Part shown: piece by piece, positions 44,233-55,855 of the stretch
Position numbering within the stretch: position 1 is the first letter of the stretch
Layout: each line of letters begins with the position of its first letter
Origin: Entoloma clypeatum
Lineage: Eukaryota > Basidiomycota > Agaricomycetes > Agaricales > Entolomataceae
Assembly (NCBI GenBank): GCA_963565915.1
Contig: OY751496.1
Coordinates: 434,001 to 498,000 of the forward strand
DNA length: 64,000 bases
Direction: 5' to 3'
Made by a program: the position numbers and the translations under genes
Notes under the pieces: model-generated
Databases searched by the model: none
What the model was told of the DNA's origin: nothing
Seen by the model: the letters and a program-made list of their open reading frames with translations, nothing else

Positions 44233-47200
44233 TCAAGAAACGACGCACTCAAACCCGACTGGCGCGTCTGACCACATCGCGTACGTCTCATCAAAGGTCT
44301 GCTGTTGCATCTCCTGATCGCCGACAACGCCAACACCCAATCTCGCGACGTCCTCGGTCGGACGATGATGCACAGAGGAGGGTCCTAACGAACCAGCATC
44401 AAGGCTCCCATAGCCAATCGGCGGAGGGGCCGCGTCGGGTGGCGTCGGCTGTAGTGGAGGGTAGTGGTCATAGGGATTGTACCTGTGCATGGGGTGGGAC
44501 AAAACAGATTCCATGGAATCGCCCACTGCCGTCCACGATGTTGGGCGCCGCTTAAGCAAGGGAGGGTGGGCATCCTGTGGCATGGACAGATCGGGCGGCT
44601 GGGATACAGTTTGCCGACAACCGTCATCATGTAATCCATACCAGTAATGGGTTTCGACGTGCGGAACCGTGGGATGCTGCTGTCGTTGATCCTGTGCATG
44701 TGCTTCTCGCTCCCCAACATACCCGGAACAACCCCAGGTCGGGCGAGCGTCGAGAGACCCGGCAGCGCAGTAGTCCTGCTGCGAGGACTGCTTGTGCGAT
44801 GTCTGTTGTTGATGGCGTGATGGGTGTAAGGGTTGAAACAACAGCGGAGAGGGCTGGGACGGCAACCGAGACCTGGGTGGGGACAACCGTGCGTGCGATC
44901 GTGACTTGTGGCATCTGTCAATCGGCCTTTCACCGTGGGATTCAGAAACGCTGAGACGCGATGCCAAAGGCGGCCGAGGTTGGGCAGGTCGGTCATCAAC
45001 TTCACGCTCCCGTTTCCGTGTGGAAGGCCAACTCCGCGGCAATGCTATATCTCGTACGGAAGCTAATTCGCTCATGATGTCCCTGAAATAGGAGGATGAG
45101 CCTGTGGTATTTATGCAAAGACTATAAAATCACCATAAACGTCCAGAAATGTAAAATCTGCAACACAGAAACCGTCAGTACAGAGCTGCGATCCAAAACC
45201 AAAAACCGCATCGGTACTCACCTCGACTCCGTTGCTTTAAGGGCATCCATGCACTTCTGGACGTCCTCCATCCCTTTGCTCGAATCCATAGACAGCCCGG
45301 ATCGGCTGCCTCCCCAGATACTCAGAAGAAGTACAATACCGGCGGAGAATGTCGCCCACTTGACGAACATCGACAGTCAAATTAAGGATCTCCTCGTAAG
45401 CGGAACATGAAATCACCTGTACTGCTGTTGGATGAGATCCTTCTCCTCGTCGTCTCTGCACGTCGACGACATGGCTGCACGCTCTTGCAGCGTTCGTACA
45501 CTTCGCCAACGACGAAAAACTCAGCGAGGCGAGCTTTCGCGGTTTCTGGATGAAAGGCCGATGGATAAGAATTTGGACGAGGTAGTACGAGCTGTAGAGC
45601 GACGCGGATTGATTCAGATGTAGAGTATCCAAGCGGTGAGGGTCCCAGCGTACTGAAAACCTTTCAACATATATTTCTGCCAGATAATGAGAAAGAACAT
45701 ACGGTGGTGAGGAAGGGAATCGATCCATGTGTTGAGAGAAGAGTCAAGTTTGCTGATGATCGTCTGCTCCCATTCAGGAATAGTGAAGCCCACGGCGATC
45801 TCCGACTTGTTGATCGCATACTACACAAACTAGGGTAAGAAGGTTGGCAAGAATGTTATAGAAACAATGGTGAACTCGCGATGGTCCTCAACAGGAATGC
45901 CAGGATTTGAGTTAGCTTGATGTAATGATTGAAATATGTGATAACGGAAGGTTTGTTTGGTGGCTGCTTCCACCGCTGCTCAGGATCTGGGTGGTCCCAA
46001 TACTCGTCATCGCACTCGGTTGGAGGATCAACATCAAAACTGGCACAACGTTTGATCTCATGGCGTGTCGGGGGAAAAAGAGAATGAAACGCACTCTTGT
46101 TCTTGTATGGCACAAGGACGCCCAAGAGAAGCGCTGAACACTCGGTCCATACATATCAATACCCTGAAAAGCGCATTCCACCATCAGCATACCTGAGAGA
46201 ACCAACGAGAGAGGGACATACCAAAATGCGCGGTTCCACAACTCATCCTCCACCGTCAACGGCCGCGACTTCTTCCTATGCGCGCCTACATCCTGGGCAA
46301 AGCGGATCCCCACGCCGATGACCGTCCAGGACGCATGGGGTGCCGAGGTACCTTGCAGATACAGGGCGAGGAGCTGAGCATAGGAGATCGTCAAGCATAT
46401 TCACACCTGAAAAGGAAAACCACAACTCACAGCAAAGAACTGCAGATCATATAATGAAGGCACCGAAAGTGTCCGCTGTCTCACCACCGGAACCTGAACG
46501 AACCACTTCCACCCTGCCGAATGCCAACGCCTGCCGCCGTCGCGATCCGCACCACCGTGGCTTGTCTCGTCCGATTGTCCCTCTCTCGCACCATCAGCGA
46601 CACCATCGTAGTCGTCGTCGTCGAGCAACACCCTCGGATCCTCGCTGTACCTCGAACCCACCGCACACACCAAGAGCACCACCACGGCAAACATCGCGTC
46701 TCGGCGATGCAGGCCCTTGCCCAGCTCGCGCTCGAACGTCGGGCGGTGGAGGAGCGGCGTGAACACGTTGATGTGCGTGAAGTAGAGATCGATGAGAGTG
46801 GGCATCAGGTCCGCGTCCGGGAAGACGTACTGTGGGGGGTCGAGAGGCGCTAGAGGTTCTGTCCGCTGTGACACGACGTCAGCATATGTGTGAACCCGAG
46901 GAGAAACAAAAGAAAAAGAAAAAGAAAAAACAAGAGGAGGGGGGGGGGGGGAAGAAAAAGAAAAAACAACAAACAGGGCATGGAGAGAGGCTCTCTGAAA
47001 CATCGGTGGTGCCCGTTTTGTCACTGTATGCGTCCAGGCATCCGTCCTGAGCGCATAGATCCATGTACTCCCTCTTGAGCGCCATCGCGGTCCTGATGAG
47101 GCCCGCCGCGCTTGACTTGCCGAAGTATCTGCCACCGTTGTAGGTCTCCAACGAAATCTTGTTGAGCCTTTCCGCGAGGGAGAGCGCTTCATGGTCGTGG

Positions 47201-48077
47201 TCTGTGCGGGGGGGTGACGCGCCCATCGCGGAAGAAGAGGAGGAGGAGGAGGAGGCCGGCGTGGGTGAGTCGCCGGCTACGCACCGAGGGGGAGCTGGGT
47301 GGACGTCTGTGGGTCCCCAGGGGTGTGATAGCGGCAGGGATTCGTTTGATGGCGGCTGTGGGTTTGATGGGTTCGAGGCTTTGAGAGCGGGGTGGCTAGT
47401 TGAGGACGCTCGGATATCGGGCATGTCATCGAGGGATTTGAGAGCCTCGGGGGATATCTGTGATGCGGGTAAAGGAATCAGTGGCGTTTTTGGATCTGGG
47501 ATTCTTTGTTGTGGCGCACGAACCCGATTGATAAGCTCTGTAAGTTTCTCCACGCGAGTCTCGAGTCCGTCGATGTATCTGGTGATGGTGGTGATGATCC
47601 TCAGTCAGGCCGAGTTTTGTGTCGCGGAAACGTGGAGAATCAAACGTACGCTTTGGGAGGACTTCGTTTCTTTAGCACTCAAATGATGAAGTCAGCGAGG
47701 TTTCGAGTGGGAACGAGAGAAGTGGGGAAGAAGATAAGTGGTTACCTTTGCCACTTCTACATAGGCGCATTCAAAGTCATACATGACACAATTTGTGCAG
47801 CGATTTGTGGACATCTGTACGCCATCACCTGGAATGAAAGATAAGCAGCTTTCTTGGACTTGCAACGCAAAGAGATGGTTGCTCACATCGAACTGTTGTA
47901 CCGAGAAGGACGAGAAGGAACACGTCATCGCAGACGCAGATCAGGATGATGAGAGAACCTGCGATGAAAAAGAGACACACTCTTCTTCCTGCGACACATA
48001 TCGCAAGCTCTGTGTATCCTGCGCTTCTTGAAGCTCTTGGAAGAGGTGGGGACATCGCCGTGTTCGTCAGAAGACAT
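44233..48077 (-). CDS. Zn2Cys6 transcription factor, fungal-trans type, XlnR-like (14 exons, 996 aa)
   Basis: Exons (minus): 48077-47981, 47892-47887, 47828-47746, 47669-47650, 47578-46975, 46865-46431, 46373-46222, 46163-46095, 46039-45880, 45820-45703, 45652-45417, 45358-45222, 45157-45134, 45082-44233; every phase agrees. The zinc cluster has Cys25, 28, 35, 45, 48, 55 (C-x2-C-x6-C-x9-C-x2-C-x6-C) and is followed by a coiled coil (YIDGLETRVEKLTELINRV). The fungal-specific regulatory domain (about 290-700) shows DLYFTHINVFTPLLHRPTFE, VVLLVCAVGSRYSEDPRVLL, LQGTSAPHASWTVIGVGIRF and LGRPCAIQ. The C-terminus is Gln/His/Pro-rich, ending near FDETYAMWSDAPVGF. It resembles regulators annotated as xylanolytic activators. 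Exon 2 is a 6-nt microexon; intron 9 starts with GC. The neighbour is a divergent AA9 gene. Confidence 0.88.
47887..47892 (-). other. 6-nt microexon encoding part of the zinc cluster
   Basis: TTCGAT in coding sense lies between an 88-bp intron (GTGTGT...ACAACAG) and a 58-bp intron (GTGAGC...TTCCAG). With flanking split codons it yields Ile-Arg-Cys, where Cys35 is the third zinc ligand. Omitting it keeps the frame but leaves CRRKKSDGV, lacking that cysteine. Confidence 0.8.
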
Positions 48078-49558
48078 GCTGGCAGAGCCAAGTGTGAGCC
48101 GTGACTTTTGTAAGTGGGGTTCCACACAAGTCCCACATGCTGCATGGTGCCCTGTCAGTGCCACAGTGATCGTTTGTCCAAATGGGCAATTACCAATTTC
48201 TTTACATAAAACAATTTGTTTACATTGTCGCCTCCTACTGTTGTTGTCCCCCTTGGCTCGACGGAGAGACGGGATGGGCTGACTTTCTGTCCGCATGGTG
48301 GTGAAAAAAAAACGGATGAATCCTGTTCGACGATTTACGTTACTCGGCCGGCTTCTGGACTAATCCGTCTTTTTCAGGTGGAATCCATGACATACAACTG
48401 TATGTGTACTATTCTCCTCCGAATTCGGCGGACCACCCAAGATGCCGTCGAGTACGTAGCACTATCTTCGACTCCTGGCTGGAGTTGGAGCACACACCCT
48501 CGGTTCCTCAGATCAGTCGAAAACCTGCACAAAGCTGAAAGATGCCGTTCAGCAAGTCATGACTCAGCGCAGCACTTCCAAGTGAGTAACATATGTTGCA
48601 ATGGAAGTGCAGTTCCCCGACCCATGTAAAAGTGCGACAGGGTCGTGGATAGGCCCGACAGGGTCACGGATAGGTACGTGCATCCTCGACATATCTGGAC
48701 AAATGCAGAAAATCAGAGGAAAATCAGCCAAGCTTCTGCCAGTGGCCGAATTCCCCATCAGTGTGTCGCATGGAGGTTTTGATCTGGAAGTTGCGTCACG
48801 ATGGGGCAAACTCACAGGGGCTTGTGGTAGGACGCAGAGATATGTACCAGTGTGCAGAAGGTGGAAGATACTTGGACGATCTCACTGGCAGGAGTTACCA
48901 GGCGGCTGGCGATCGCTACGAGCTGAAGGACGTACTACTGCTGAAGCTTGCTGAAGTTTCACTGAAAGAATATCACCATGTCCCATTCGTTTGGAGATGA
49001 CTGGGACATGTGTGCTTCTTCAAAAAGAGCTTCGAAGAATGACTCCGCAGGATTATCGTTTCAAGGCAGAAAAACCACATGGCCACAGTTCATTTGCATG
49101 TCACCTAGCTCGGGAAAGGCGGCTGTTTCAGTGAGTCGTCCTCGCTGCACACGCATTTTTCCCTTGATGCAAGCTGATGCCTGATCAAATTGTAGATCAT
49201 CGTTGATAGGCTCAAGATAGGCTTGTCTCGAGAGTCTGCAGACTGATAGTTAGTTACCACAGAAAACTCTCACTAAGTATTGTAGTACTTCGGAATCGAT
49301 CTACTTTATCATCGATCCAATGTGACTGCGAGATACACAACCATCATCTCAGGAACCCCAGTCAACCCCGCCAACACGCGTTTTTCGCCCTGCAAACAAT
49401 TACAATTGTCCCCTCGATCGCACAATGCTCATTACTCGACCCATCTTCATTCTCAAAAACACCCTCCGCCCCCTCCCCCATACCACACCTCTCTCGACTT
49501 TCGCTGAGCGAACTTTCCTCCAATCTCATTCTCTTATCCGCATCATCTCATAGCAAAG
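48078..49558. other. Divergent promoter region, Zn2Cys6 gene / AA9 gene
   Basis: 1481 bp shared upstream region. A near-perfect 21-bp tandem duplication (CGACAGGGTCGTGGATAGG and CGACAGGGTCACGGATAGG) lies at 48635-48674. GGCTGG, which fits the loose XlnR core GGCTRR, occurs near 48473 and 48903; that match is weak evidence. No ORF here is supported. Confidence 0.45.
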
Positions 49559-50642
49559 ATGAACCCCCGGTTTCTCGCAACTCTTCTCGCGGCAGCAGTC
49601 TCCGTCGACGCCCACGGGTTCCTGAACACTGTGACCATCGACGGAAAACTCTATACAGGCAACCTCCCCAACGCCAACACAAACCCCAGCGTCATCCGTC
49701 AAGTGAGCGATATCAGCCCCGTCAAGGGGGCTTCCAATCCGGACCTCAACTGCGGGCTGAGTGCAACTCTCGCTTCGCTCGTCGCTGATGCCAATCCTGG
49801 GAGTACGATGGCGTTCAATTGGAGTGGTGGAGACTACCAACGTGTTCGTCCATCCTTTCCTCCCTCTGTCAATTCTTGACGATTGATCCAACCCCAGTGG
49901 CCGCACAACACAGGCCCGATGCTCACATACATGACTTCGTGCGGGTCGACCCAATGCAACCAGTTCAGCTCTTCCACCGCCAAATGGTTCAAAATCCAAC
50001 AAATAGCTCGCAAGGCCAACGGCGACTGGGCCCAGGTCGACATCAGTACGTGCCCCCTCCCCCTCCCATTTCTCATCACACCTAACCCAACCCACCCTCT
50101 TCCTCCCAGTGGCCGGCGGACAGGCAACCATCACCCTCCCCTCAACACTCGCACCAGGCAACTACCTCATCCGCCACGAAATCATCGCCCTGCACAACGC
50201 CATGGCCGAGGGCGGCGTTGAGTTCTACCCCGCCTGTGCCCAGCTGCGCATCAGCGGCTCCCAAACCGGCGCGCCCGCCAACAACGAGCTCGTCTCCCTC
50301 CCAGGCGCCTACAGCGACACCGACCCGGGGATCTGGGACAAGTCCCCGTACGATGCGAGCGTCGAGTATGTCTTCCCCGGGCCGTCCATCGCGGCGTTTG
50401 TGGGAGCTTCTGGCAGCAGTGGCGGCGTGCAGGGGGTGCCAAGTAGTGCGACGGGGGGCAGCGGGACTGCCACGCCTACGTATGGGGTGCCTTCGTCGAC
50501 TCCGACGTGCAGGCTGAAGAGGAGTTTGACGGCTGTGAAGAAGGGTCAGGGTGTGAAAGCGCGCTCGGCGATCGTGCGCAGAGGGCATGCGTTCTCGAAT
50601 ACTTTGAGGAGCTTGTTTTCGGGACATCATCGTCGATCCTGA
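49559..50642 (+). CDS. AA9 lytic polysaccharide monooxygenase (3 exons, 321 aa)
   Basis: Exons 49559-49843, 49898-50045, 50110-50642 with correct phases. The signal peptide (MNPRFLATLLAAAVSVDA) would be cleaved before His19, giving the N-terminal histidine of the copper brace (HGFLNTVTIDGKLY). The second brace histidine is His98 in WPHNTGPMLTYMTSC. RHEIIALH (His167) and FYPACAQLRISG (Tyr184, axial) complete the AA9 signature. It acts outside the cell, oxidatively cleaving cellulose or hemicellulose with electrons from partners such as cellobiose dehydrogenase. No CBM1 module; the C-terminus is a Ser/Gly linker and a basic tail. The residue two before the axial Tyr is Glu182, where many AA9s have Gln. 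Confidence 0.92.
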
Positions 50643-51417
50643 TGGATCTCCTCCTCGCGAGCCCTTGAACGACGTATTTATGATTGGTGATGATTCTCCG
50701 TGTTGTAACTTTTACCTTTTTATTGGATGGAACTTGGGGGTATACTCACTGTATCTGACCTTTGACCTCTTGTATTATTATCGTCGATGGAATACCTGTT
50801 GTTGTAGGCGAGCGCGGGCTACCTGCTGCTATCTGTTCCGCGAGGTCATGATTATAGGCACACTCAGGATCGAGGTGGTCGCCATGTCGATTCGATTGTC
50901 GTCCAATTATTTGTGAATTCTTTTACTTTACTACTACTGGTGCTCTAGTACTGAAAGTCTGGCCGTAAAAGATCCTTGTTGTTCCGCTGTCAAGTCTGAA
51001 GACAGAATCTCGGCAGCATCTCGAATCACCCGTTCAAGTCTTTGAACATTTTCGTCACGCCTTTCTGGTAGAATAACCCAGTTGGGTGAGTGCCGAAGTA
51101 GAGAACCCGCGCAGGCGGCTCACCTTGTCCGTCCAAAAAGCCCTTTTTACAGAACCCGCTGCTCGTCCTCATCAAAAAGTTCCTACTTTTCGTTGACGAA
51201 CCTCACAACATAATGTTTCTCTGCAAAGCCTATGATAATGGGTCCCGTCTTCAGGACCATCCCTCCATCATCCTTCCCATAAGCAGCCCCCCCCCTACAT
51301 TTAAAACATGCGTTGCTGTGGCGATTGGAACCTCTTTGAAACAAGACACACACACCAGCATGCGCCGCCTTCATCAACGCGCCGGGCTGTTCCGAACTCA
51401 CCATGTTACGGCTCTCG
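50643..51417. other. Intergenic, no feature seen
   Basis: 775 bp after the AA9 stop. AT-rich 3' flank, no exon chain supported. Confidence 0.45.
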
Positions 51418-51732
51418 TCATCCCGAAGATGCCTCCACCAAAAGCGCCCAAGGGCAGACGCAGCTCCGACCAAAGACACTGGCAGCAGTGCCCGCCGCGC
51501 ATGCTCCTGCGATCGTGCCCGCGGCGGCCAGGGACGCCTCTGTTGAAAAACCGATTAGCCGCTCCGTTGTCGATGCGGGCCCTCGAATGACGGTGTACGC
51601 GAACGACGACATGTCGTGCGGACCCCAGGTGGCGCCGGGCGCTAAGCCGTTGGTGAATGCGACGGGGACCATAAACGAGATGGCGATGTTTAACGCCATC
51701 TCCGTGTTGTTTCGGACGAAAATATTCGGCAT
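51418..51732 (-). pseudogene. Small hypothetical gene, apparently frameshifted
   Basis: The 104-aa ORF starts MPNIFVRNNTEMALNIAISF and contains VPVAFTNGLAPGATW and AGTIAGACAAGTAASVFG. Just past SVFG, sensible continuations lie in the other two frames: LVGAASALG in one, then LGAFGGGIFGMTRAVTW in the third. Two 1-bp insertions (about 51480 and 51455) would explain this. It resembles short basidiomycete proteins of unknown function that begin with a similar NNT motif. A sequencing error or a true pseudogene cannot be told apart here. Confidence 0.35.
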
Positions 51733-52589
51733 GGGGGGGGGTTGGGTTTGGATTGGGCTGTGGGAAGTACAGTAATCTCGTGGTCCTTGAGACGTGCCAA
51801 ACCAAACACAGGACCCATCGCTCAGATGATTGAAAGTCGGCTGTGGAACCTCTAACAGTGACTATCCTGCCTCATCTAAATGAGACAAAGCCGCTCACAT
51901 CGATATCCACCTTTCAGTAACTAACCTCCACGGACTACGGTGCTACTTATGGCGGAGGACTTCCTTTCCCAGCGGCGTCATGTTGATATCCAGTCTTCAG
52001 AGGGCTACTATACAGTACGTATTACTCTCGAGTATCGACTTCTGCGCCGCACTGATTACTTACACAGCCCAGGTTTTCTTAACCTTGTGCAATACCAGGA
52101 GGGCCAACGCTGAGATCGATCGTGACAGGGACGTTCAAGTTCTCGTCGCCCCAGGGTATTTCGTAGGTGTCCCCTTACGGTTCCGCAAGCGGGTACGAGA
52201 AGGAGTAGGCCCTGGTTGTGAGCATCCATCCCTCTGTGCCGAGAGAACTCGTTTCTGACTGCGGCGCTCGTACACTGGCAGGAATCGGCGGTACCGTCTA
52301 CGCCGCCGCCCGTGAAAGTGGTGATGCCCATCAAACGTTTTCCAATGCATCCGAAGAAGAACATGAGATGCCAGATGCAAGGATGGGATGAGGAATTTGT
52401 ATGCATATTGAGGAAAGAGAACGCAGGATTCTTCGACGCAAATGCAGAGAGTACTCGTATGATACTATCGCCATGTACTGTATGCTACATGGGATGGAGA
52501 ATCCTTTAATCTGGTTACTTGGCGAATACTTCATGGTGTGGATTGATACAAGAATATCGCTTTAATTATGGCAGACATGCTAAGTGTTG
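51733..52589. other. Possible decayed gene near 52080-52330
   Basis: On the minus strand, TTRAYSFSYPLAEP, a TAA, then GDTYEIPWGDENLNVPV and TIDLSVGPPGIAQ occur in one frame, and GITTFTGGGVDGTADS in another. This looks like a protein-coding remnant with a CAA-to-TAA type stop, but I cannot name it. The rest of the interval shows nothing. Confidence 0.3.
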
Positions 52590-54039
52590 TTAGGCCCACG
52601 GGCGGCTGCGGGTTCTGGGAATAGACGATGGATTGAAAATGTGTCGTAGAAGAAAGCGGAGCAAGCCCCCTGCGTATGCGCTTTCCTTGGGAAAGAACTT
52701 TACAGTTTTTCTGGTATATTCGCTGAGCGCCGCTTCGGATTTGAACTTGACGATCGGTTTGCCTGTACGAGGAATATCAACCAGGTCGACGATGTTGATG
52801 TGTGCCGAGAGAACCGCCTGCAAATTTAAGTAAGTATATGTTTCGTATGCTTTTATGGGTATGAATGTTGGTGTGAGTACTCACATCCTGGCATTCTTCC
52901 AGTGTTTCAGGTAATGGGTAGATTTGTAACACTGTACATAATGTCTGCCAGGATCTAGGATCGTCTACGTCCGTTCCGTATATGTCATTGAAATCTTGTG
53001 TCATTGCATCCCCGTATTTTTTGTATACATCATTTCGTTCAGCGGTGTGGGGTCCCCAACGCTGACTATGACACAAGTCATAAAACTGCGATGATACTGG
53101 CGCCGAGGGGCAAAAGGGAAAGTCTGGATACTGGGAGAAGAATCGGTGGATGTGAAAATCAATGTTCCCTGGCAACTCGGACCATGGAGAAGGTGTACAT
53201 GGAGCCTGCAAGGATTTAGCCCATAATTTTTAGGTCATTTACAGTCAGCAATGAATGATGGCATACCTCATTGAATATCGACACAACTGGCTTTGGCTCC
53301 GAACTTCTGGACGGTGCCGACGACGTAATAACAGTAGGAGAGCCCCAGGGACTGGTGGGGGAAGACAACGGTGAGGAGTCCCTGAGTAAATTTGGCGCGA
53401 GCCGCCGCCGCCGCCGCTTGGGTCTTTGTAGTGGTGGTGATGATTGGTGCGTGCGCTTTGGAACTCGAATAACTTCAGTATTTGTTTGAGTAACCTCTGA
53501 CTTTGGCAGCTCGGACGGCACGGAAGGTGAGCATGGAACCTGGAAGTATTCAGGCCGTAAGTCGTAAGTCATTTCCTGTCAGTAATAAAATGACATACCG
53601 GTGTCAGCAAGTGCAGTGCATCGACTGGCTCCGGCTTTGAAGTTTTGGAAGGTACCGACGGCGTGGTAGCAGTAGATGGACTAGGCAAAGACTCGAAAGA
53701 AGAGTATAAGGAACTTGTGGGGGGAGATCTCGGTGACGAATGTAGTAGTGAATCTGACGAGAGCTGCCGCCGCCGCTTTGGGCTTGGTGCCAGTGGTGAT
53801 GGAGTAGTGCATGAATGGTAAATGCGCTTTGGAGCTCGAATGACTTGGGTGTTTATGTGAGGAACCCCTGAGGGCTCAACCGTTCCAGCCAAGGCCTCTT
53901 GGATATCCTTGAGGCGCTTTTGGCTGGCGAGTGATCTCTGGGTTTGAGACTGAGAAGAGCACGGCTGAGACGCAACTGGCCTGGCGAGTGCATCTTGAAT
54001 GGACTTGAGCCGCTGCTGGCTACCCTGCTGCGATCTCAT
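52590..54039 (-). CDS. Basidiomycete-specific hypothetical protein (4 exons, 420 aa)
   Basis: Exons (minus): 54039-53599, 53539-53267, 53205-52885, 52817-52590; all junctions phase 0. The N-terminal half is disordered and basic, with two repeated blocks: RAPKRIYHSC...PSPKRRRQL in exon 1 and RVPKRTHQSS...RPKRRRRRL in exon 2. The C-terminal half is a conserved module common in Agaricomycetes: FFSQYPDFPFCPSAPVSSQF, FNDIYGTDVDDPRSWQTLC, INIVDLVD and S.YAGGLLRFLLRHI. Its function is unknown. The repeated KRRR blocks look like nuclear localisation signals. The first ATG of the open frame was used; a further 5' exon is possible. Confidence 0.75.
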
Positions 54040-55423
54040 CAGACTAATGCTGCATATGTAGTTGGGGGATGAGCAAGGCGCGTTGATGCACGTGGTCGCG
54101 TCTGAGCTAATGCCAGTCTCGTCCCGTCATGACGGTCATGTCTACACTCCATCTGCCGTGTCTTGTCAGCTGCACTCGCCGCCCTCCCCCACTGCAAAAC
54201 ACGCGTACTCAGCTACCCATCTGCATCAATGTCGACACACCAGGGGATCCGACCGTTCAAATCGGAGTAGGCTCGGTTAGCATCCTGGCCCATCTAAACG
54301 AGGAAGCGCCGCTCACCTCCATCATGTCTAGCTTTCCTATCGGTCTTCCAACAAGACCCTCAACAGCACCAACGTTTCGCCTTCCGCATCAATAAATTCT
54401 CCCATCGCCTTTAATATTCAGCCAATTTCACGAACCTCCCCACAACGAAATGCATACTGTCGCTACCACGACCACCATTTCTAGTACATTCTTGCTGGTG
54501 TTGCAGAGTCGCGCGCACGAACCCCAAGGTTGTAGAGGATGTTAAGAGGATGTCGACCTCAGTCCAACGTCAACCTCGAGCTTCAAACGGTCAACTCCCC
54601 AAGCCTCCACCTCCCACCTCTGGACTCGACTCTCCCCCGTCCTCAGACTCAGAACCTCCGCCGTCCTCTCCCCCAAACCGAGTTTCGGCTCCATCGTCAA
54701 GGAGGCCGTCCCCGAGGTTTACCCGCAAGTACTAGCCCTCCCAATCGCGTGCCATCCGCCCTTTCCTGCCATCGCACATCCCCAACAAGGATCAGCCGTC
54801 GCACAAATGATTCATTCCTATCGTGCAAACCACCTGCAGCCCTATCACCACCACCGCCACCAATTTCAGCGCGCCCTTGAGGAGCCACACACATGTACCA
54901 AACTGCAGAGGCCTTCCTCTTCCTCGACTGCAGCCGCCTATCTCTCACCGCCTCTATCTCCCTCCTCCCTCGTAGCATGTACGATTTGGCGCCCCCTCCG
55001 CCCCGGGTTTCGTCAACGAGGATTGTCTTTTACGCTCTCGACGCTTCTATTGGACAGATGCTCCCGCTCCGCATGGCCCAGCGACCACCTCGCCTTAGTC
55101 CTCGATCTGGATCAAAACTTTCGGTCTCTCGGGCCCTTCAGTCTTGCCAAAACGCACTAAGGAACAATCCCCCCACTGCATCGGATCGGATATCGGAAGC
55201 CGGCGTATCACACATATTCGACTCTGCCCAAATCAAGTTCTTTAGTAGGGCTGGGTTGAAAACTCAGATGTTAAAAACATCGGAGTTTTTCACAAGTTAT
55301 TAACAAGTTATTAACTTTTTTAACATGGTGGGGGTAGATAGTGCCGTGTGAAGAATGTGAAAAATTTGTACATACCTCACGACGCCTCGCAAAGAATACT
55401 GCCATAAAATTCACCATCCTGCA
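54040..55423. other. Intergenic or unresolved coding sequence
   Basis: Pro/Ser-rich ORFs on the plus strand (54550-54735, MSTSVQRQPRASNGQLPKPP; 54893-55303) have coding-like composition but no family, and I could not join them. CT-rich composition alone could produce them. Confidence 0.35.
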
Positions 55424-55712
55424 ATGCTATCCTCTGAGCAGAAGACAGAGCTTCTTGAGGCTCATCAAGAGTTCATCAAGACGAGTGCGGCAGAGCTTAT
55501 CAACCTCCTCAACCTTGTCGAAAGTGTGATCCCGGACCAGGGTAGTCTGGAAAGGAAGGACTGGACCACACATATGGGTTGCTTATGCAATATTTGGGAG
55601 CGTCGCACTGAAGGGGAAGACATGCCATGGCCTGATGTATGTCTCATCTGATTGAGCCTTGTCCCATTTATTCATGCCGTCTACAGCCACCCTTAACAGA
55701 TGATGAGATCAG
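55424..55712 (+). pseudogene. 5' exons of a small host gene cut by copy D
   Basis: Exon 1 (55424-55636, 71 codons) starts MLSSEQKTELLEAHQEFIK and reads through LINLLNLVESVIPDQ and CNIWERRTEGEDMPWPD. A GTATGT...CTACAG intron leads to exon 2 (55687-55712, PPLTDDEIS), which runs directly into the TGTTACGG end of the copy D LTR. The remainder is displaced beyond the window. It is a predicted helical protein of a short basidiomycete family; function unknown. Confidence 0.5.
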
Positions 55713-55855
55713 TGTTACGGACTCTACGGTATGAGGACCACGTCATATCTTTTACTTATTGGCCCGACTTGGCGCCCTCTTACGAACTCACTATGTCTAA
55801 TGTCTACTTTCGCAACCTTCGATTTCCAGTCTGACTCACAACATTACTTCGTCAT
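55713..55855 (+). repeat. Copy D 5' LTR, left piece (143 bp)
   Basis: Starts TGTTACGGACTCTACGG and stops at GTCAT where element E inserted. Together with 61974-62232 it gives 402 bp, the same length as the copy B LTR. Confidence 0.92.
55851..55855. repeat. Target duplication of element E (GTCAT)
   Basis: GTCAT at 55851-55855 is repeated at 61969-61973, immediately outside the two E LTRs. Confidence 0.95.

Noticed and set aside
46401..47192. 263-aa minus-strand ORF as a separate gene
   Set aside because: It fuses a real exon of the Zn2Cys6 gene with its polypyrimidine intron 5; the spliced model gives a continuous known fold.
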